A DNA stretch of 64,000 nt from Pseudooceanicola batsensis HTCC2597 (GCF_000152725.1 NZ_CH724131.1:1289856-1353855); one strand, 5' to 3'; numbered from the stretch's first letter, positions 17,569 to 27,466 are shown. Numbers and translations: made by a program. Notes: generated by a model from the sequence alone, not told the origin.

Positions 17569-17603
17569 GGATGTCCGTGCAGGGGGGGCTTGCACGGACA
17601 TCC
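17569..17603 (+). promoter_or_regulatory. Perfect 13-bp stem-loop after the acyl-CoA dehydrogenase gene
   Basis: GGATGTCCGTGCA (17569-17581), a 9-base G-rich loop, TGCACGGACATCC (17591-17603). It lies 88 bases past the dehydrogenase stop and 35 bases before the next gene, with no T-tract, so it is more likely an attenuator, processing or mRNA-stability element than a simple terminator. Confidence 0.6.
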
Positions 17604-17638
17604 GAACGCCCCAACTGCGGTCATGGAGGACAGACCCG

Positions 17639-17851
17639 ATGCCGAAACGCTTCCGCCTGACCCGCCGCTTCCCCGTGGCGATGACCGAGGACGGCTACCG
17701 TAGGCTGAAACGCTTTGCCGGGGAGGCCGGCCTGGACGAGGGCGAGGCGCTCTCCTTTCTCTTCGAGAACTTCGACAGCGTGACGGACGAGGACAACCTC
17801 ACCCACAGGCTGCGCCTGTTCAATTCGGAACTGGAGGACCGCAAGCGGTGA
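17639..17851 (+). CDS. Small conserved-looking protein, unknown
   Basis: A 70-residue, strongly charged soluble protein (MPKRFRLTRRFPVAMTEDGY start). The body (RRLKRFAGEAGLDEGEALSF) is helical and could be a small ribbon-helix-helix-like or regulatory protein, but no signature is certain. A ribosome-binding site (GGAGGACAG) stands before ATG 17639. It sits between the acyl-CoA dehydrogenase and glutathione-transferase genes, all in one direction, with a hairpin on one side and repeats on the other, so it may be separately expressed. Confidence 0.6.
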   Translation: MPKRFRLTRRFPVAMTEDGYRRLKRFAGEAGLDEGEALSFLFENFDSVTDEDNLTHRLRLFNSELEDRKR

Positions 17852-17900
17852 CGGAGCCGCGCACATCTCGGGCCTCGTATTGGCGGTTGCGGCGGGATGC

Positions 17901-17931
17901 CTCCGGCGGGAGTATTTCCGGCAAGATGAAG
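17901..17931 (+). repeat. Composite repeat, core-only copy
   Basis: CTCCGGCGGGAGTATTTCCG followed by GCAAGATGAAG. A small CTCC-GGCG-GGAG hairpin takes the place of the large GC hairpins. It lies 49 bases past the small-protein stop in the same direction. Confidence 0.75.
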
Positions 17932-18085
17932 AGGCAGGCGCGCAAGATGATCCACCCCGTCCCGCTCCACGCGATTGGTTACCCGATATGTCGGGACGGG
18001 GCTTCACCTTGCACGTCCATCGGCTCTCCAGCCTGTGACGCGGATGCAGTATGGGCGCATTAACCTTAACGCGGGATGAATCCCC

Positions 18086-18139
18086 CTTCATCTTGCTGAA
18101 ATACTCCACGGGGGGCGCGGGGGGTGTGAGACCCCCCGC
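18086..18139 (-). repeat. Composite repeat with hairpin I, reverse orientation
   Basis: On the minus strand: hairpin GCGGGGGG (complement of 18132-18139), 7-base loop, CCCCCCGC (complement of 18117-18124), then the core GGAGTATTTCAGCAAGATGA ending at 18086. It stands 27 bases before the GST start and faces away from it. Confidence 0.75.
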
Positions 18140-18166
18140 CTGCGCAACGGTCAAGGGAGGACGACC

Positions 18167-18802
18167 ATGATCAAACTCTACTGTTTCGGGGAAAGCGGCA
18201 ATGCCTACAAGGCCGCCCTGCCCCTCTCGCTCTCCGGTCTCGACTGGGAACCGGTCAAGGTGGACTTCTTCGGCGGCGAGGCGCGCAGCCCCGAGTACCG
18301 GACGCTCAACAACATGGGCGAGGTCCCCGTGCTGGTCGACGGCGACGTCACGATCACCCAGTCCGGTGTCATCCAGATGTACATCTCGGAAAAGACCGGG
18401 AAGTTCGGCGGTTCCTCCGAAGAAGAGGAGCGCGAGGTCCTGCGCTGGATGTTCTGGGACAATCACAAGATGTCCTCGCAATGCGGCGTGCAGCGCTTCC
18501 TGATGAATTTCCTCCCCGAGGAAAAGCGCCCGCCCGAGGTGATCGCCTTCAACGCCGGCCGTCTCAACTCCGCCTTCAAGACGCTGGAGACGGCGCTCCA
18601 GGGCCGCGACTGGCTGGTGGGCGACGGACCGACCAATGCGGATTTCTCGTGCTGCGGCTATCTCTTCTATCCCGAACCCTTCGGATTCCTGCGCAACGAC
18701 TGGCCCGAGATCGACCGCTGGCTGAAGAACATCCAGTCGCTGGACGGCTGGAAACACCCCTATGACCTGATGCCCGGTCGGCCTTCCGACCGCGGCCTTT
18801 GA
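18167..18802 (+). CDS. Glutathione S-transferase family protein
   Basis: A 211-residue two-domain protein. The thioredoxin-like N-terminal part ends with the GEVPVLVDGD segment and the TQSGVIQMYI helix start (cis-Pro and the Ser/Gln that bind glutathione), and the C-terminal helical domain has the NADFSCCGYLFY motif with the N-capping Asp. The exact reaction is unknown. A strong ribosome-binding site (AGGGAGGACG) precedes ATG 18167. It lies 16 bases before the thiolase gene in the same direction, so it is part of the beta-oxidation transcript. Confidence 0.87.
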   Translation: MIKLYCFGESGNAYKAALPLSLSGLDWEPVKVDFFGGEARSPEYRTLNNMGEVPVLVDGDVTITQSGVIQMYISEKTGKFGGSSEEEEREVLRWMFWDNHKMSSQCGVQRFLMNFLPEEKRPPEVIAFNAGRLNSAFKTLETALQGRDWLVGDGPTNADFSCCGYLFYPEPFGFLRNDWPEIDRWLKNIQSLDGWKHPYDLMPGRPSDRGL

Positions 18803-18818
18803 AACCAAGGAGGCAGAC

Positions 18819-20030
<1,212 letters not shown>

Positions 20031-20267
20031 CGGTGCGCCGCCAGCCTCTCCGGATCGAGGGACGCGCCCGCTTCCGGGCGGACGCACCCGTTCCGGACGT
20101 GGCCTGGCGGTTCGTCCCGACACAGTCGGACCGCGGTCGTGCGGCATTCCGCAGCGCCGATATGCCCTCCCGGAGAGAGGGTCGGGCGCGTCCCGGGACT
20201 GGACGCCCCGGGACCGGAACCGACACCCGTGACACTCGAAATTCCACCCTGTCGAAAGGGATCTGAA

Positions 20268-22451
20268 ATGACCGAATTCACCATGGAAAAAGGCGCCGAC
20301 GGCGTCGCGATCATCACCTGGGACCTGCCCGGCCGGTCCATGAACGTTCTCACCCTCAAGGGCGCCGAGGAACTCGAGGCCGCCGTCACCGACGCGCTGG
20401 CCGACGACGCGGTCAAGGGCATCGTCATCACCTCCGGCAAGGACAGCTTCGCCGGCGGTATGGATCTCAACGTCCTCGCCGGAATGAAGGACAACGGGGC
20501 CGAGGGCGTCTTCGACGGCGTCATGCAGTTGCACAACATGCTGCGCAAGATCGAACGCGCGGGAATGGAGCCCAAGACCAACAAGGGCGGCAAGCCGATC
20601 GCGGCCGCCCTGCCCGGCACCGCCATGGGCATCGGGCTGGAGCTGCCGCTGGCCTGCCACCGCATCTTCGTCGCCGACAACCCCAAGGCCAAGCTCGGCC
20701 TGCCCGAGATCATGGTCGGCATCTTCCCCGGCTCCGGCGGAACCACGCGGCTGGTGCGCAAGCTGGGCGTGATGGGCGCCTCGCAGTATCTGCTGCAGGG
20801 CAAGTCGGTCGATCCGAAGAAGGCCAAATCCGCCGGCATCATCGACGAGGTCGCCGCCGATCCGGTCGCCGCCGCGAAGGAATGGGTCCTGAGCGGGCCC
20901 AAGATCGTGAAACCCTGGGATGAGAAGGGCTACAAGATGCCCGGCGGCGCGCCTTACCACCCGGCCGGCTTCCAGACCTTCGTCGGCGCCAACGCCATGG
21001 TGAACGGCCAGACCTGGGGCGCCTTCCCGGCGGCCAAGGCGCTGCTCTCGGCCGTCTACGAGGGCGCGATGGTCCCCTTCGACACCGCCCTCAAGATCGA
21101 GGCGCGCTGGTTCACCAACGTCATCATGAACCCCTCGTCGGGGGCGATGATCCGGTCGCTCTTCCTCAACAAGGAAGCGCTGGAGAAAGGCGCGAACCGC
21201 CCCGAGGCCCCGGACCAGACCGTCAAGAAGGTCGGCGTCATGGGCGCGGGCATGATGGGCGCGGGCATCGCGCTCGTCTCGGCCCAGGCCGGGATCGAGG
21301 TCGTGCTGATCGACCAGAAGCAGGAGGCCGCCGACAAGGGCAAGGCCTACGCGGAATCGTATTTCGAGAAGGGTATCAAGCGCGGCAAGTCCACGCCCGA
21401 AAAGGCCGAGGCGGTCCTGAAGAAGATCACCGCCACCACAGATTACGACCAGCTCAAGGATGCCGACCTCATCATCGAGGCGGTGTTCGAGGATGTGGGC
21501 GTGAAGGCCGAGGTCACGAAGAATGTCGAGGCCGTGGTCCCCGAGGACTGCATCTTCGCCACCAATACCTCGACCCTGCCGATCTCGGATCTGGCGAAGG
21601 CCAGCAAGCGGCCCGAGCAGTTCATCGGCATCCATTTCTTCTCGCCGGTCGAGAAGATGGCGCTGGTCGAGATCATCAAGGGCAACGAGACGGGCGACCG
21701 CGCGGTGGCCAAGGCGCTCGATTACGTGCGCCAGATCCGCAAGTCGCCGATCGTGGTGAACGACGCGCGCTTCTTCTACGCAAACCGCTGCATCATCCCC
21801 TACCTGAACGAGGGGGCGCGCATGGTGGCCGAGGGCGTCGAACCGGCGCTGGTCGACAATGCCGCCCGCCTTCTGGGGATGCCCGTGGGGCCGCTGCAAC
21901 TGATCGACGAGACCTCGATCGACCTCGCGGTCAAGATCGCCAAGGCCACGAAAGAGGCGCTCGGCGACAAGTATCCCGCCGACAACAAGCCCGTCGATGA
22001 CCTGATGTTCGCCCTCTACGATCAGGGGCGGCTGGGGCGGAAGTCCAACGCGGGCTTCTACAGCTACGACGAAAAGGGCAAGCGCGAGGGCCTATGGGAG
22101 GGGCTCGACGATCTGACGCCCACCCAGGACGACCAGCCCGACGTGACCGAGGTGCAGCATCGCCTGATGTTCGCCCAGGTGCTCGAGGCGGTCCGCGCGC
22201 TCGAGGAAGGCGTGCTGGAGGATATCCGCGAAGGCGACGTGGGCGCGATCCTCGGCTGGGGCTTTGCGCCCTGGTCCGGCGGCCCGTTCAGCTGGCTCGA
22301 CATTCTCGGTGCGGAATACGCCGCCGAGCGCTGCGACCAGCTGGCGCAGAAGTTCGGGCCCCGGTTCAGCTGCCCCGACCTGCTGCGCGACATGGCATCC
22401 AAGGGCCAGACCTTCTATGGCCGGTTCGGGCAGAACGCACAGGCGGCCTGA
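20268..22451 (+). CDS. fadJ: Bifunctional enoyl-CoA hydratase / 3-hydroxyacyl-CoA dehydrogenase
   Basis: A 727-residue fusion that hydrates trans-2-enoyl-CoA and oxidises the 3-hydroxyacyl-CoA with NAD. The crotonase half (about residues 1-190) has SFAGGMDLN and the GLPEIMVGIFPGSGGT oxyanion/Glu region. The dehydrogenase half starts at KKVGVMGAGMMGAGIA (GxGxxG Rossmann, about residue 325) and has the FSPVEKMALVEII segment and the PLQLIDE/APWSGGP parts of the C-terminal domains. ATG 20268 follows GAAAGGGAT; the longer frame upstream is non-coding. A bidirectional-looking hairpin terminator follows at 22481. Confidence 0.93.
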   Translation: MTEFTMEKGADGVAIITWDLPGRSMNVLTLKGAEELEAAVTDALADDAVKGIVITSGKDSFAGGMDLNVLAGMKDNGAEGVFDGVMQLHNMLRKIERAGMEPKTNKGGKPIAAALPGTAMGIGLELPLACHRIFVADNPKAKLGLPEIMVGIFPGSGGTTRLVRKLGVMGASQYLLQGKSVDPKKAKSAGIIDEVAADPVAAAKEWVLSGPKIVKPWDEKGYKMPGGAPYHPAGFQTFVGANAMVNGQTWGAFPAAKALLSAVYEGAMVPFDTALKIEARWFTNVIMNPSSGAMIRSLFLNKEALEKGANRPEAPDQTVKKVGVMGAGMMGAGIALVSAQAGIEVVLIDQKQEAADKGKAYAESYFEKGIKRGKSTPEKAEAVLKKITATTDYDQLKDADLIIEAVFEDVGVKAEVTKNVEAVVPEDCIFATNTSTLPISDLAKASKRPEQFIGIHFFSPVEKMALVEIIKGNETGDRAVAKALDYVRQIRKSPIVVNDARFFYANRCIIPYLNEGARMVAEGVEPALVDNAARLLGMPVGPLQLIDETSIDLAVKIAKATKEALGDKYPADNKPVDDLMFALYDQGRLGRKSNAGFYSYDEKGKREGLWEGLDDLTPTQDDQPDVTEVQHRLMFAQVLEAVRALEEGVLEDIREGDVGAILGWGFAPWSGGPFSWLDILGAEYAAERCDQLAQKFGPRFSCPDLLRDMASKGQTFYGRFGQNAQAA

Positions 22452-22480
22452 CCGTCCCGAACCGACCGAACTGAGAACGG

Positions 22481-22509
22481 AAAACCGCGGCCAAGGTCGC
22501 GGTTTTCGC
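22481..22509 (+). terminator. Terminator after the FadJ-type gene
   Basis: AAAACCGCG (22481-22489), 8-base loop, CGCGGTTTT (22498-22506): a perfect 9-bp stem whose 3' arm supplies the T-run. It lies 30 bases past the stop and ends the beta-oxidation transcript. Confidence 0.85.
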
Positions 22510-22697
22510 ATTTTGGCAGCGATCGTGAAAGCCTGCGCCTCTTGCCGATCCCGGACGGTCGCGGCGGCAAACGCTCCGGCCTCTGCCCGGCCGCCCTAGG
22601 CAGAGGGAACCATTCACATTCTTTGAGTGGCCGGAATCGGCGGATCGGAGTATATTGGTGCCGAGGCGAGCAGTCGTTTTTCTGGGAGGAACTGGAA

Positions 22698-23600
22698 ATG
22701 ACTATGGTCTCGTTAAGGGCGCCCGCGCGCCTTCTTGCATTCGCACTGGCCCTCAGCCTGCCGTCATCGGCGCAGGCCACGACCGTCACTTCGGGCCAGC
22801 TGAAACTGGCGCTCGCCGGAGGCGAGGAAGTGCTCATCGACCTCGCCCTCGAGCTTCTGCTCGAGGGGATCAACGGCTCCCGCGGGGCGGCCGCCATCGC
22901 GGTGGTCAAATCCTACGGCGACAGCGACGCGGCCGGCTGTCCGGGCTGGGGCTGCGACACCGGAGAGGTGACGGCCAATGCGGCCGATGCCGATGGCTCG
23001 GCCGAGGCGCGCGCCCGCAGCAATCCGCCCCTCGGCGCCTTCCGTGGGGTCCGCGCCAAGGCCAGCGGCAAGGTCGCGTCCTCGCGCGCGGCCATCACCT
23101 GGAAGGGCAAGGTCAAGGCCGAAGCCGAAGGCAACCTGCCCGCACGGCTGAACGGCGCCTTGCCCGACGCAGCCGATGTGAACCAGGCCGTGGCGACACT
23201 CAACTACGTGATGCCCGAGCTCGACATTCTGGCCGAAAGCCAACGCGGAAGCTTTGCGCTGACGCATGACTGGAACGGGCTGAGAACCTTCGACGGAGGT
23301 CTGCACTTCGACGAAACCGCACCGCTGCCGGTGTTCTCCGACGATCTTCTGGGCTATGAATCCGCCTTCACGAACAGCGCAGGGTCGATAAGCTCGTCCG
23401 CGCTGATGGTGACCCAGTCCGTCTCCTTTGCGATCGACTACGCCAGTTTCCTGGCGGATCAGTCCTTCGTCGCCGATTTCGAGGGCGAGGCCGAGGCGCG
23501 CGCTTCGGTGGTGCCCCTGCCTGCCGGGATCCTGCTGTTGTCGGGGGCGTTGATCACCCTCGGCATCGGGCGCCGCCGGCCCTCGGGGCGGAAGGCATGA
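22698..23600 (+). CDS. VPLPA-CTERM sorting-domain secreted protein
   Basis: A 300-residue exported protein. Signal peptide at residues 1-28 (LLAFALALSLPSSAQA). The C-terminus has VPLPAG (residues 272-277), a hydrophobic helix and a basic RRRPSGRK end: the VPLPA-CTERM tripartite signal, recognised by an exosortase-type peptidase in Rhodobacteraceae, so the mature protein is probably processed at the cytoplasmic membrane and released or anchored outside. The middle is Ala/Gly/Ser-rich with one close Cys pair (CPGWGC). Function unknown. GGGAGGAA precedes ATG 22698. It stands alone between a terminator and a convergent ABC operon. Confidence 0.8.
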   Translation: MTMVSLRAPARLLAFALALSLPSSAQATTVTSGQLKLALAGGEEVLIDLALELLLEGINGSRGAAAIAVVKSYGDSDAAGCPGWGCDTGEVTANAADADGSAEARARSNPPLGAFRGVRAKASGKVASSRAAITWKGKVKAEAEGNLPARLNGALPDAADVNQAVATLNYVMPELDILAESQRGSFALTHDWNGLRTFDGGLHFDETAPLPVFSDDLLGYESAFTNSAGSISSSALMVTQSVSFAIDYASFLADQSFVADFEGEAEARASVVPLPAGILLLSGALITLGIGRRRPSGRKA

Positions 23601-23655
23601 TCCCTTCGCTCTGCGCTCGGGGCGGCGGGGCGATGGCCGCCGCCGCCCTCGGCGC

Positions 23656-24420
23656 TCAGCCCTGCAGCCGCTCGGCCCAGCCCGCGAAGATCTTTTCCAG
23701 CGCGACCACGCCGTAATAGAGCAGGATGCCCAGCACGGCGAGCGCGATGAGAACGGCGAACATCAGCGGATAGTTGGAATTCGTCTGGCCCGACAGGAAC
23801 AGCGCCCCCAGGCCCCGGCCATGGGGCGAGATGATCTCGACCAGGTTGGTGCCGATGAAGGCCAGCGTGACCGAGACCTTCAGCGCGCCGAAGAATTCCG
23901 GCAGGGTCTTGGGCAGCGCGATCTTGCGGAAGATCGTCACCTTGCTGGCACCGAGCGACCGCAGGATGTCGCGGTATTCCGGTTCCAGCGTCGACAGCCC
24001 GATCCCGACCGAGACGGCTATCGGAAAGAACGAGATCAGGAAGGCCATCAGCACCGTGTTGAAATTGTGCTGTCCGATGAAGAGCAGCGCCAGCACCGGC
24101 ACCAGCGTCGCCTTGGGCACCGCGTTGAAGCCGACGAGCAGCGGATAGAGCCCGTCCCGAGCGATGCGGCTGAACCCCATGATCATGCCCAGGAGCGTGC
24201 CGAAGATCACCGCCAGCCCCAGCCCCGCAACGGTCCGCCAGAGCGTCTGCCAGCTGCCGACCAGGAACAGTTCCCAGAACCGGGCATAGGCCTTGGGCAG
24301 GTCCGAAGGCGAGGCCATAACGTAGTCGGGCCAGCCGTTGGCCCAGACGAGGAACTCCCAGAAGGCGACGAAGAGGCCGATCGCCAGGATCGGGACACCG
24401 ATTTTCTGTGCCATCCGCAT
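23656..24420 (-). CDS. ABC transporter permease (NitT/TauT type)
   Basis: A 254-residue inner-membrane permease with about six hydrophobic segments. The cytoplasmic loop YRDILRSLGASKVTIFRKIA with LPEFFGALK after it is the EAA-type motif that docks on the ATPase. The size and N-terminus match SsuC/TauC/ThiX-type permeases. ATG 24420 overlaps the stop of the ATPase gene (ATGA). It is the last gene of the operon substrate-binding protein, ATPase, permease; the substrate is not defined. Confidence 0.9.
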   Translation of the reverse strand: MRMAQKIGVPILAIGLFVAFWEFLVWANGWPDYVMASPSDLPKAYARFWELFLVGSWQTLWRTVAGLGLAVIFGTLLGMIMGFSRIARDGLYPLLVGFNAVPKATLVPVLALLFIGQHNFNTVLMAFLISFFPIAVSVGIGLSTLEPEYRDILRSLGASKVTIFRKIALPKTLPEFFGALKVSVTLAFIGTNLVEIISPHGRGLGALFLSGQTNSNYPLMFAVLIALAVLGILLYYGVVALEKIFAGWAERLQG

Positions 24421-25220
24421 CAGTGCACCGCCGGTCCGGGCTGCCGCCCCTGGGCGATGCGGATCTGGTCCCGCAGCGTCGCCAGCATCTCGGCGCATTG
24501 CGGCGTGTAGAGACCGTCGAGCTGCCGCAGCCCCTCGCCCGGGTAGCCTACGTCGAGAACGAACTGCGTCGTGGCCGGCCGGCCCGAGAGCACGATCACC
24601 TGGTCGCCCAGATACACGCTTTCGCGCAGGTCGTGGGTGATCAGCACGGCGGTGAACGGCTCATTCGCGCGCAGCTGGTGCATGGTCTGCCAGAGATCCT
24701 CGCGCGTGAAGGCGTCGAGCGCGCCGAAGGGTTCGTCCATGATCAGCACGTCGGGCTTGTGCACGATGGCCCGGCAGAGCGAGGCGCGCTGGCGCATCCC
24801 GCCCGACAGCTCCGACGGGCGCTTGTTCTCGAACCCCTCGAGGCCCACCAGCGACAACAGCTCCATCGCCCGCGCCTTGCGGTCGGCCGAGGGCATCGAG
24901 GGCGCGACGATCTCGAGCGGCAGGATCACGTTCTGCAGGATCGTCCGCCATTCCAGCATCACCGGGTTCTGAAAGGCCATGCCGACGGTCTTGCGCGGCG
25001 ACTTGACCAGTTCGCCGTGCAACCAGACTTCGCCGCGGTCGGGCTTCATCAGCCCCGCGACCAGCCGGGTCAGCGTGGACTTGCCGCAGCCCGAGGGGCC
25101 GACGACGGCGGCGAATTCGCCCTCCGGCACGGTGAGGTTGAGATCGTCCAGAACCGGCAGCGGCCCGTTCGGTGTCTTGTAGGCGTGGGTCACGCCCTTG
25201 ATGTCGATGAGATTGTCCAT
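24420..25220 (-). CDS. ABC transporter ATP-binding protein (NitT/TauT type)
   Basis: A 266-residue ATPase: Walker [10 protein letters not shown] (about residues 41-49), Q-loop FQNPVML, ABC signature LSGGMRQR, Walker [13 protein letters not shown], and the H-loop in ITHDLRE. It belongs with TauB/SsuB/ThiZ ATPases. It lies 45 bases after the substrate-binding protein gene and overlaps the permease start. Confidence 0.92.
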   Translation of the reverse strand: MDNLIDIKGVTHAYKTPNGPLPVLDDLNLTVPEGEFAAVVGPSGCGKSTLTRLVAGLMKPDRGEVWLHGELVKSPRKTVGMAFQNPVMLEWRTILQNVILPLEIVAPSMPSADRKARAMELLSLVGLEGFENKRPSELSGGMRQRASLCRAIVHKPDVLIMDEPFGALDAFTREDLWQTMHQLRANEPFTAVLITHDLRESVYLGDQVIVLSGRPATTQFVLDVGYPGEGLRQLDGLYTPQCAEMLATLRDQIRIAQGRQPGPAVH

Positions 25221-25265
25221 GCAGATACGGTGGGGCCGGCAGGGATGCCGCCGGCCCCCGGGCCC

Positions 25266-26285
25266 TTACTCGAGCATCCGGCTGCCCGCGTCGGGCAGGT
25301 AGCTGTCGTCGAAATAGAGCGCCGCGTCGGGTTCGTTAGTGAACTCGTAGACCGATTTCGTCTGTTCGATCGCCGCGTCCATGCGGGCCGGGTCGATGCC
25401 GCCGATGCCGTTCTCGGCGACGTAGTCGGTCAGGACATTGGCGTCGATCGCCATCTGCAGGCGCTCGGTCTCGAGGTCCGCATCGGCGGCCGGGTTGCGC
25501 TCGATCAGCGAAGTGATGGCGCCGGAGGGATCGGCGATGGCGCCCTTCCAGCCCCTTGCGATGGCGGTCAGGAAACCGGTCACGGCCTCGGGGTTCTCGG
25601 CGGCGAAGTCGGTGTTCACGATGATCGCATTGCCGTAGAGTTCCACCCCGTGATCGGCCATCAGGATGACGCTGATGTCATCCTCGGGCACGCCCAGCCG
25701 CTTGAGGTTCAGCGTCGAGGAGAACGAAAAGCCGGTCACCGAGGCGACCTTGCCCTCGGCCAGCATCGGCTCGCGCGTGGGGAAGCCCACGGGCTCGACC
25801 GTGATGGCCTCCATGTCGAGGTCGTTCTCGGCGGCGAAGATCGGGAACTGCGCCCAGGCCCCGTCCGGCGGCGGCGCGCCCAGCACCGTCCCCTCGAGGT
25901 CCTTCGGAGCCTCGACGCCGAGCGACTTGCGGCCGACCACCGAAAAGGGCGGCTTGTCGTAGACCATCATGACGGCCGTGACCGGCGCATCGGGGTTCTG
26001 GTCCTTGAACCGCATCAGGCTGTTGATATCGGCGAATCCCACGGGAAAGGCGCCGGTGGCGACCTTGGGGATCGCGTCGAGCGACCCCTTCCCTTCCGAG
26101 ATCTCGACCGTCAGGCCGGCGTCCGAGAAATATCCCTCGTCGATGGCCAGGAAATAGGGCGCGGCCGGGCCTTCGAACTTCCAGTCGAGGGCGAAGGGCA
26201 TGTCGGTATCCGCCTGTGCCCCGCCGGTGGTCGCGGAAATCGCGAGCGACGCGGCGAAGGCTGCGGAGATCAGTCTGTTGAACAA
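25266..26285 (-). CDS. ABC transporter substrate-binding protein (NMT1/THI5-like), TTG start
   Basis: A 339-residue periplasmic binding protein. After a signal peptide (residues 2-24, ending GAQA-DT) the mature part opens DWKFEGPAAPYFLAIDEGYF, the NMT1/THI5-like start shared by nitrate-, sulfonate-, taurine- and pyrimidine-precursor-binding proteins. The start is decided by a perfect AGGAGG (complement of 26291-26296) five bases before TTG at 26285-26283; upstream in-frame ATGs at 26360 and 26396 have no such site and would put the signal peptide deep inside the chain. It is the first gene of the importer operon. Ligand unknown; no thiamine or sulfonate gene is nearby. Confidence 0.86.
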   Translation of the reverse strand: MFNRLISAAFAASLAISATTGGAQADTDMPFALDWKFEGPAAPYFLAIDEGYFSDAGLTVEISEGKGSLDAIPKVATGAFPVGFADINSLMRFKDQNPDAPVTAVMMVYDKPPFSVVGRKSLGVEAPKDLEGTVLGAPPPDGAWAQFPIFAAENDLDMEAITVEPVGFPTREPMLAEGKVASVTGFSFSSTLNLKRLGVPEDDISVILMADHGVELYGNAIIVNTDFAAENPEAVTGFLTAIARGWKGAIADPSGAITSLIERNPAADADLETERLQMAIDANVLTDYVAENGIGGIDPARMDAAIEQTKSVYEFTNEPDAALYFDDSYLPDAGSRMLE

Positions 26286-26386
26286 GGGATCCTCCTGTGA
26301 ATTGATCCGCCCGCTTGTCGCCCGGATCCGCGCTCCGGGGGAGCGCGGCGGCACGGCCATCGGCCTCTCCGAACGTCGAGGGGCGG

Positions 26387-26413
26387 CTGCATGCACAATA
26401 ATTGGACATGCAG
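26387..26413. promoter_or_regulatory. Perfect 7-bp inverted repeat upstream of the ABC importer
   Basis: CTGCATG (26387-26393), 13 AT-rich bases (CACAATAATTGGA), CATGCAG (26407-26413), about 100 bases before the importer start. Size and position fit a dimeric repressor site (GntR-like in style); no regulator gene is adjacent. Confidence 0.4.
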
Positions 26414-26537
26414 GTCACAAATCAAGCAAAACGCGCAAGCCGTGCGAAACCTCCGGGGTCGGTGCCGGAATTTTCACCGGCCCCGCCCTGCGCCGGAACG
26501 AAGATCGGGAGGACACCGGGGGCGGCGGCGGAAAGCG

Positions 26538-26569
26538 GAAAAGAAAAGGGCCACGGAGGGACCGTGGCC
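26538..26569 (-). terminator. Terminator of the Hint-domain gene
   Basis: On the minus strand GGCCACGG, 5-base loop, CCGTGGCC (perfect 8-bp stem, 26569-26549) is followed by CTTTTCTTTTCC. It stands about 80 bases past the Hint-gene stop. A second hairpin lies between them (26577-26596). Confidence 0.8.
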
Positions 26570-26646
26570 GAGTTGCCCCCTTGTCGACGCAAGGGGCCGG
26601 TTCGCACTGAGACAGGTGCGAGGGAAAAGGTGCGGAAAGGTCCGGC

Positions 26647-27300
26647 TCAGGCCGCCTTGGCGAAGCCGCCGTCCAGTTCTTCGCGGATCCGCGCGACCAT
26701 GGCCGCGTCGGAATAGGCCTTGACCGTGCGGTATTCGCGGCCGCCCTCGGGGCGGTTCAGCAGGCCCTGCAGATCCGAGCGCGAGGGACAGATGCACATG
26801 GCGCCGGAGCCGGCGAAGACGACCTCGTCATTGTCGAACTCGAGCGTGATCACCGTGGCGGGCGCATTCGGGGTCACGCGGGTGATGCCGCGGATGCCCT
26901 CGAGGTCCTTCGCCTGCATCAGGATGAAGGGGTCGCCGAAGGCCTCTTCGGCCGCGTCGCTTTCGACAAGCACGGACTGGTGCGGCAGCAGCACCATGTC
27001 CTGCGCATTGCCGACCGCGCCGGCGGGAACGAAAAGCGGCTGAAGGGCGCGGGGGCAGTCGCCGGTGGCGAACCAAAGCGGCTCGCGGCGCACGGTGCGC
27101 ACCTCCTGCAGGCCGTTGTCGAAGGTCACGACGCGGGCACCCGGCTCGAGCGTCTCGATCCGCTGGAACCCCATGGCCGTGGCGATCCTGGTGCCTTCCA
27201 TCAGACCCGAGCAGGCGCCGAGGACACCGCCGTCATAGGCACCGGTCATCTCGGTCATGCGGCGTGCGAGGGGGGCGCTCTTGTCGAATGCTTGGGTCAT
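26647..27300 (-). CDS. Hint (hedgehog/intein) domain protein
   Basis: A 217-residue protein. ACSGLMEGTRIATAMGFQRI followed by ETLEPGARVVTFDNG is the Hint_2 type start: Cys, then G-T-x-I-x-T, then the PGDxVxTxDNG-like turn. VLLPHQSVLV and the late GSGAMCICPS follow. Free-standing Hint proteins of this family are frequent in Rhodobacteraceae, often secreted with RTX toxins or adhesins, but no such partner is nearby. The first ATG (27309) touches GGGAGA, leaving no spacing; the ATG at 27300 has that site nine bases upstream and was chosen. A good terminator follows. Self-cleavage has not been shown for this type. Confidence 0.75.
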   Translation of the reverse strand: MTQAFDKSAPLARRMTEMTGAYDGGVLGACSGLMEGTRIATAMGFQRIETLEPGARVVTFDNGLQEVRTVRREPLWFATGDCPRALQPLFVPAGAVGNAQDMVLLPHQSVLVESDAAEEAFGDPFILMQAKDLEGIRGITRVTPNAPATVITLEFDNDEVVFAGSGAMCICPSRSDLQGLLNRPEGGREYRTVKAYSDAAMVARIREELDGGFAKAA

Positions 27301-27466
27301 TTTTTCCATTCTCCCGTCGATCGGCGTTTTGCCGTTTCTTGACAGGATCAGTTAGCGCCGGGTTGAGGGCCAGAACGGGATGGAAATGGGGCAGTTTCGG
27401 GACTTTGGCCGCGTTTTCGACACGGTCCGGCCCCTGAGCGGCCCATTGTCGGCCGCCGTGCGACAG

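Larger units (their letters stand above)
17852..18166. other. Spacer with two opposed repeat copies
   Basis: A 315-base gap holding a core repeat copy in + orientation (17901-17931) and a hairpin-bearing copy in - orientation (18086-18139). The sequence between them (about 17940-18085) is less GC-rich and contains TTGGTTACCCGATA and GCATTAACCTTAAC stretches, where a promoter for the GST gene could lie. No gene is supported. Confidence 0.55.
26286..26646. other. Intergenic region with operator-like repeat and terminator
   Basis: This 361-base gap holds the upstream region of the ABC importer (inverted repeat at 26387-26413) and the terminator of the Hint-domain gene (26538-26569), followed by a second hairpin CCCCTTG-TCGACG-CAAGGGG (26577-26596). 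No gene is supported. Confidence 0.6.

Noticed and set aside
26600-26620. CTGAGA motif as part of a thiamine (TPP) riboswitch for the NMT1-like importer
   Set aside because: It lies on the wrong strand relative to the importer and no TPP helix pattern surrounds it.
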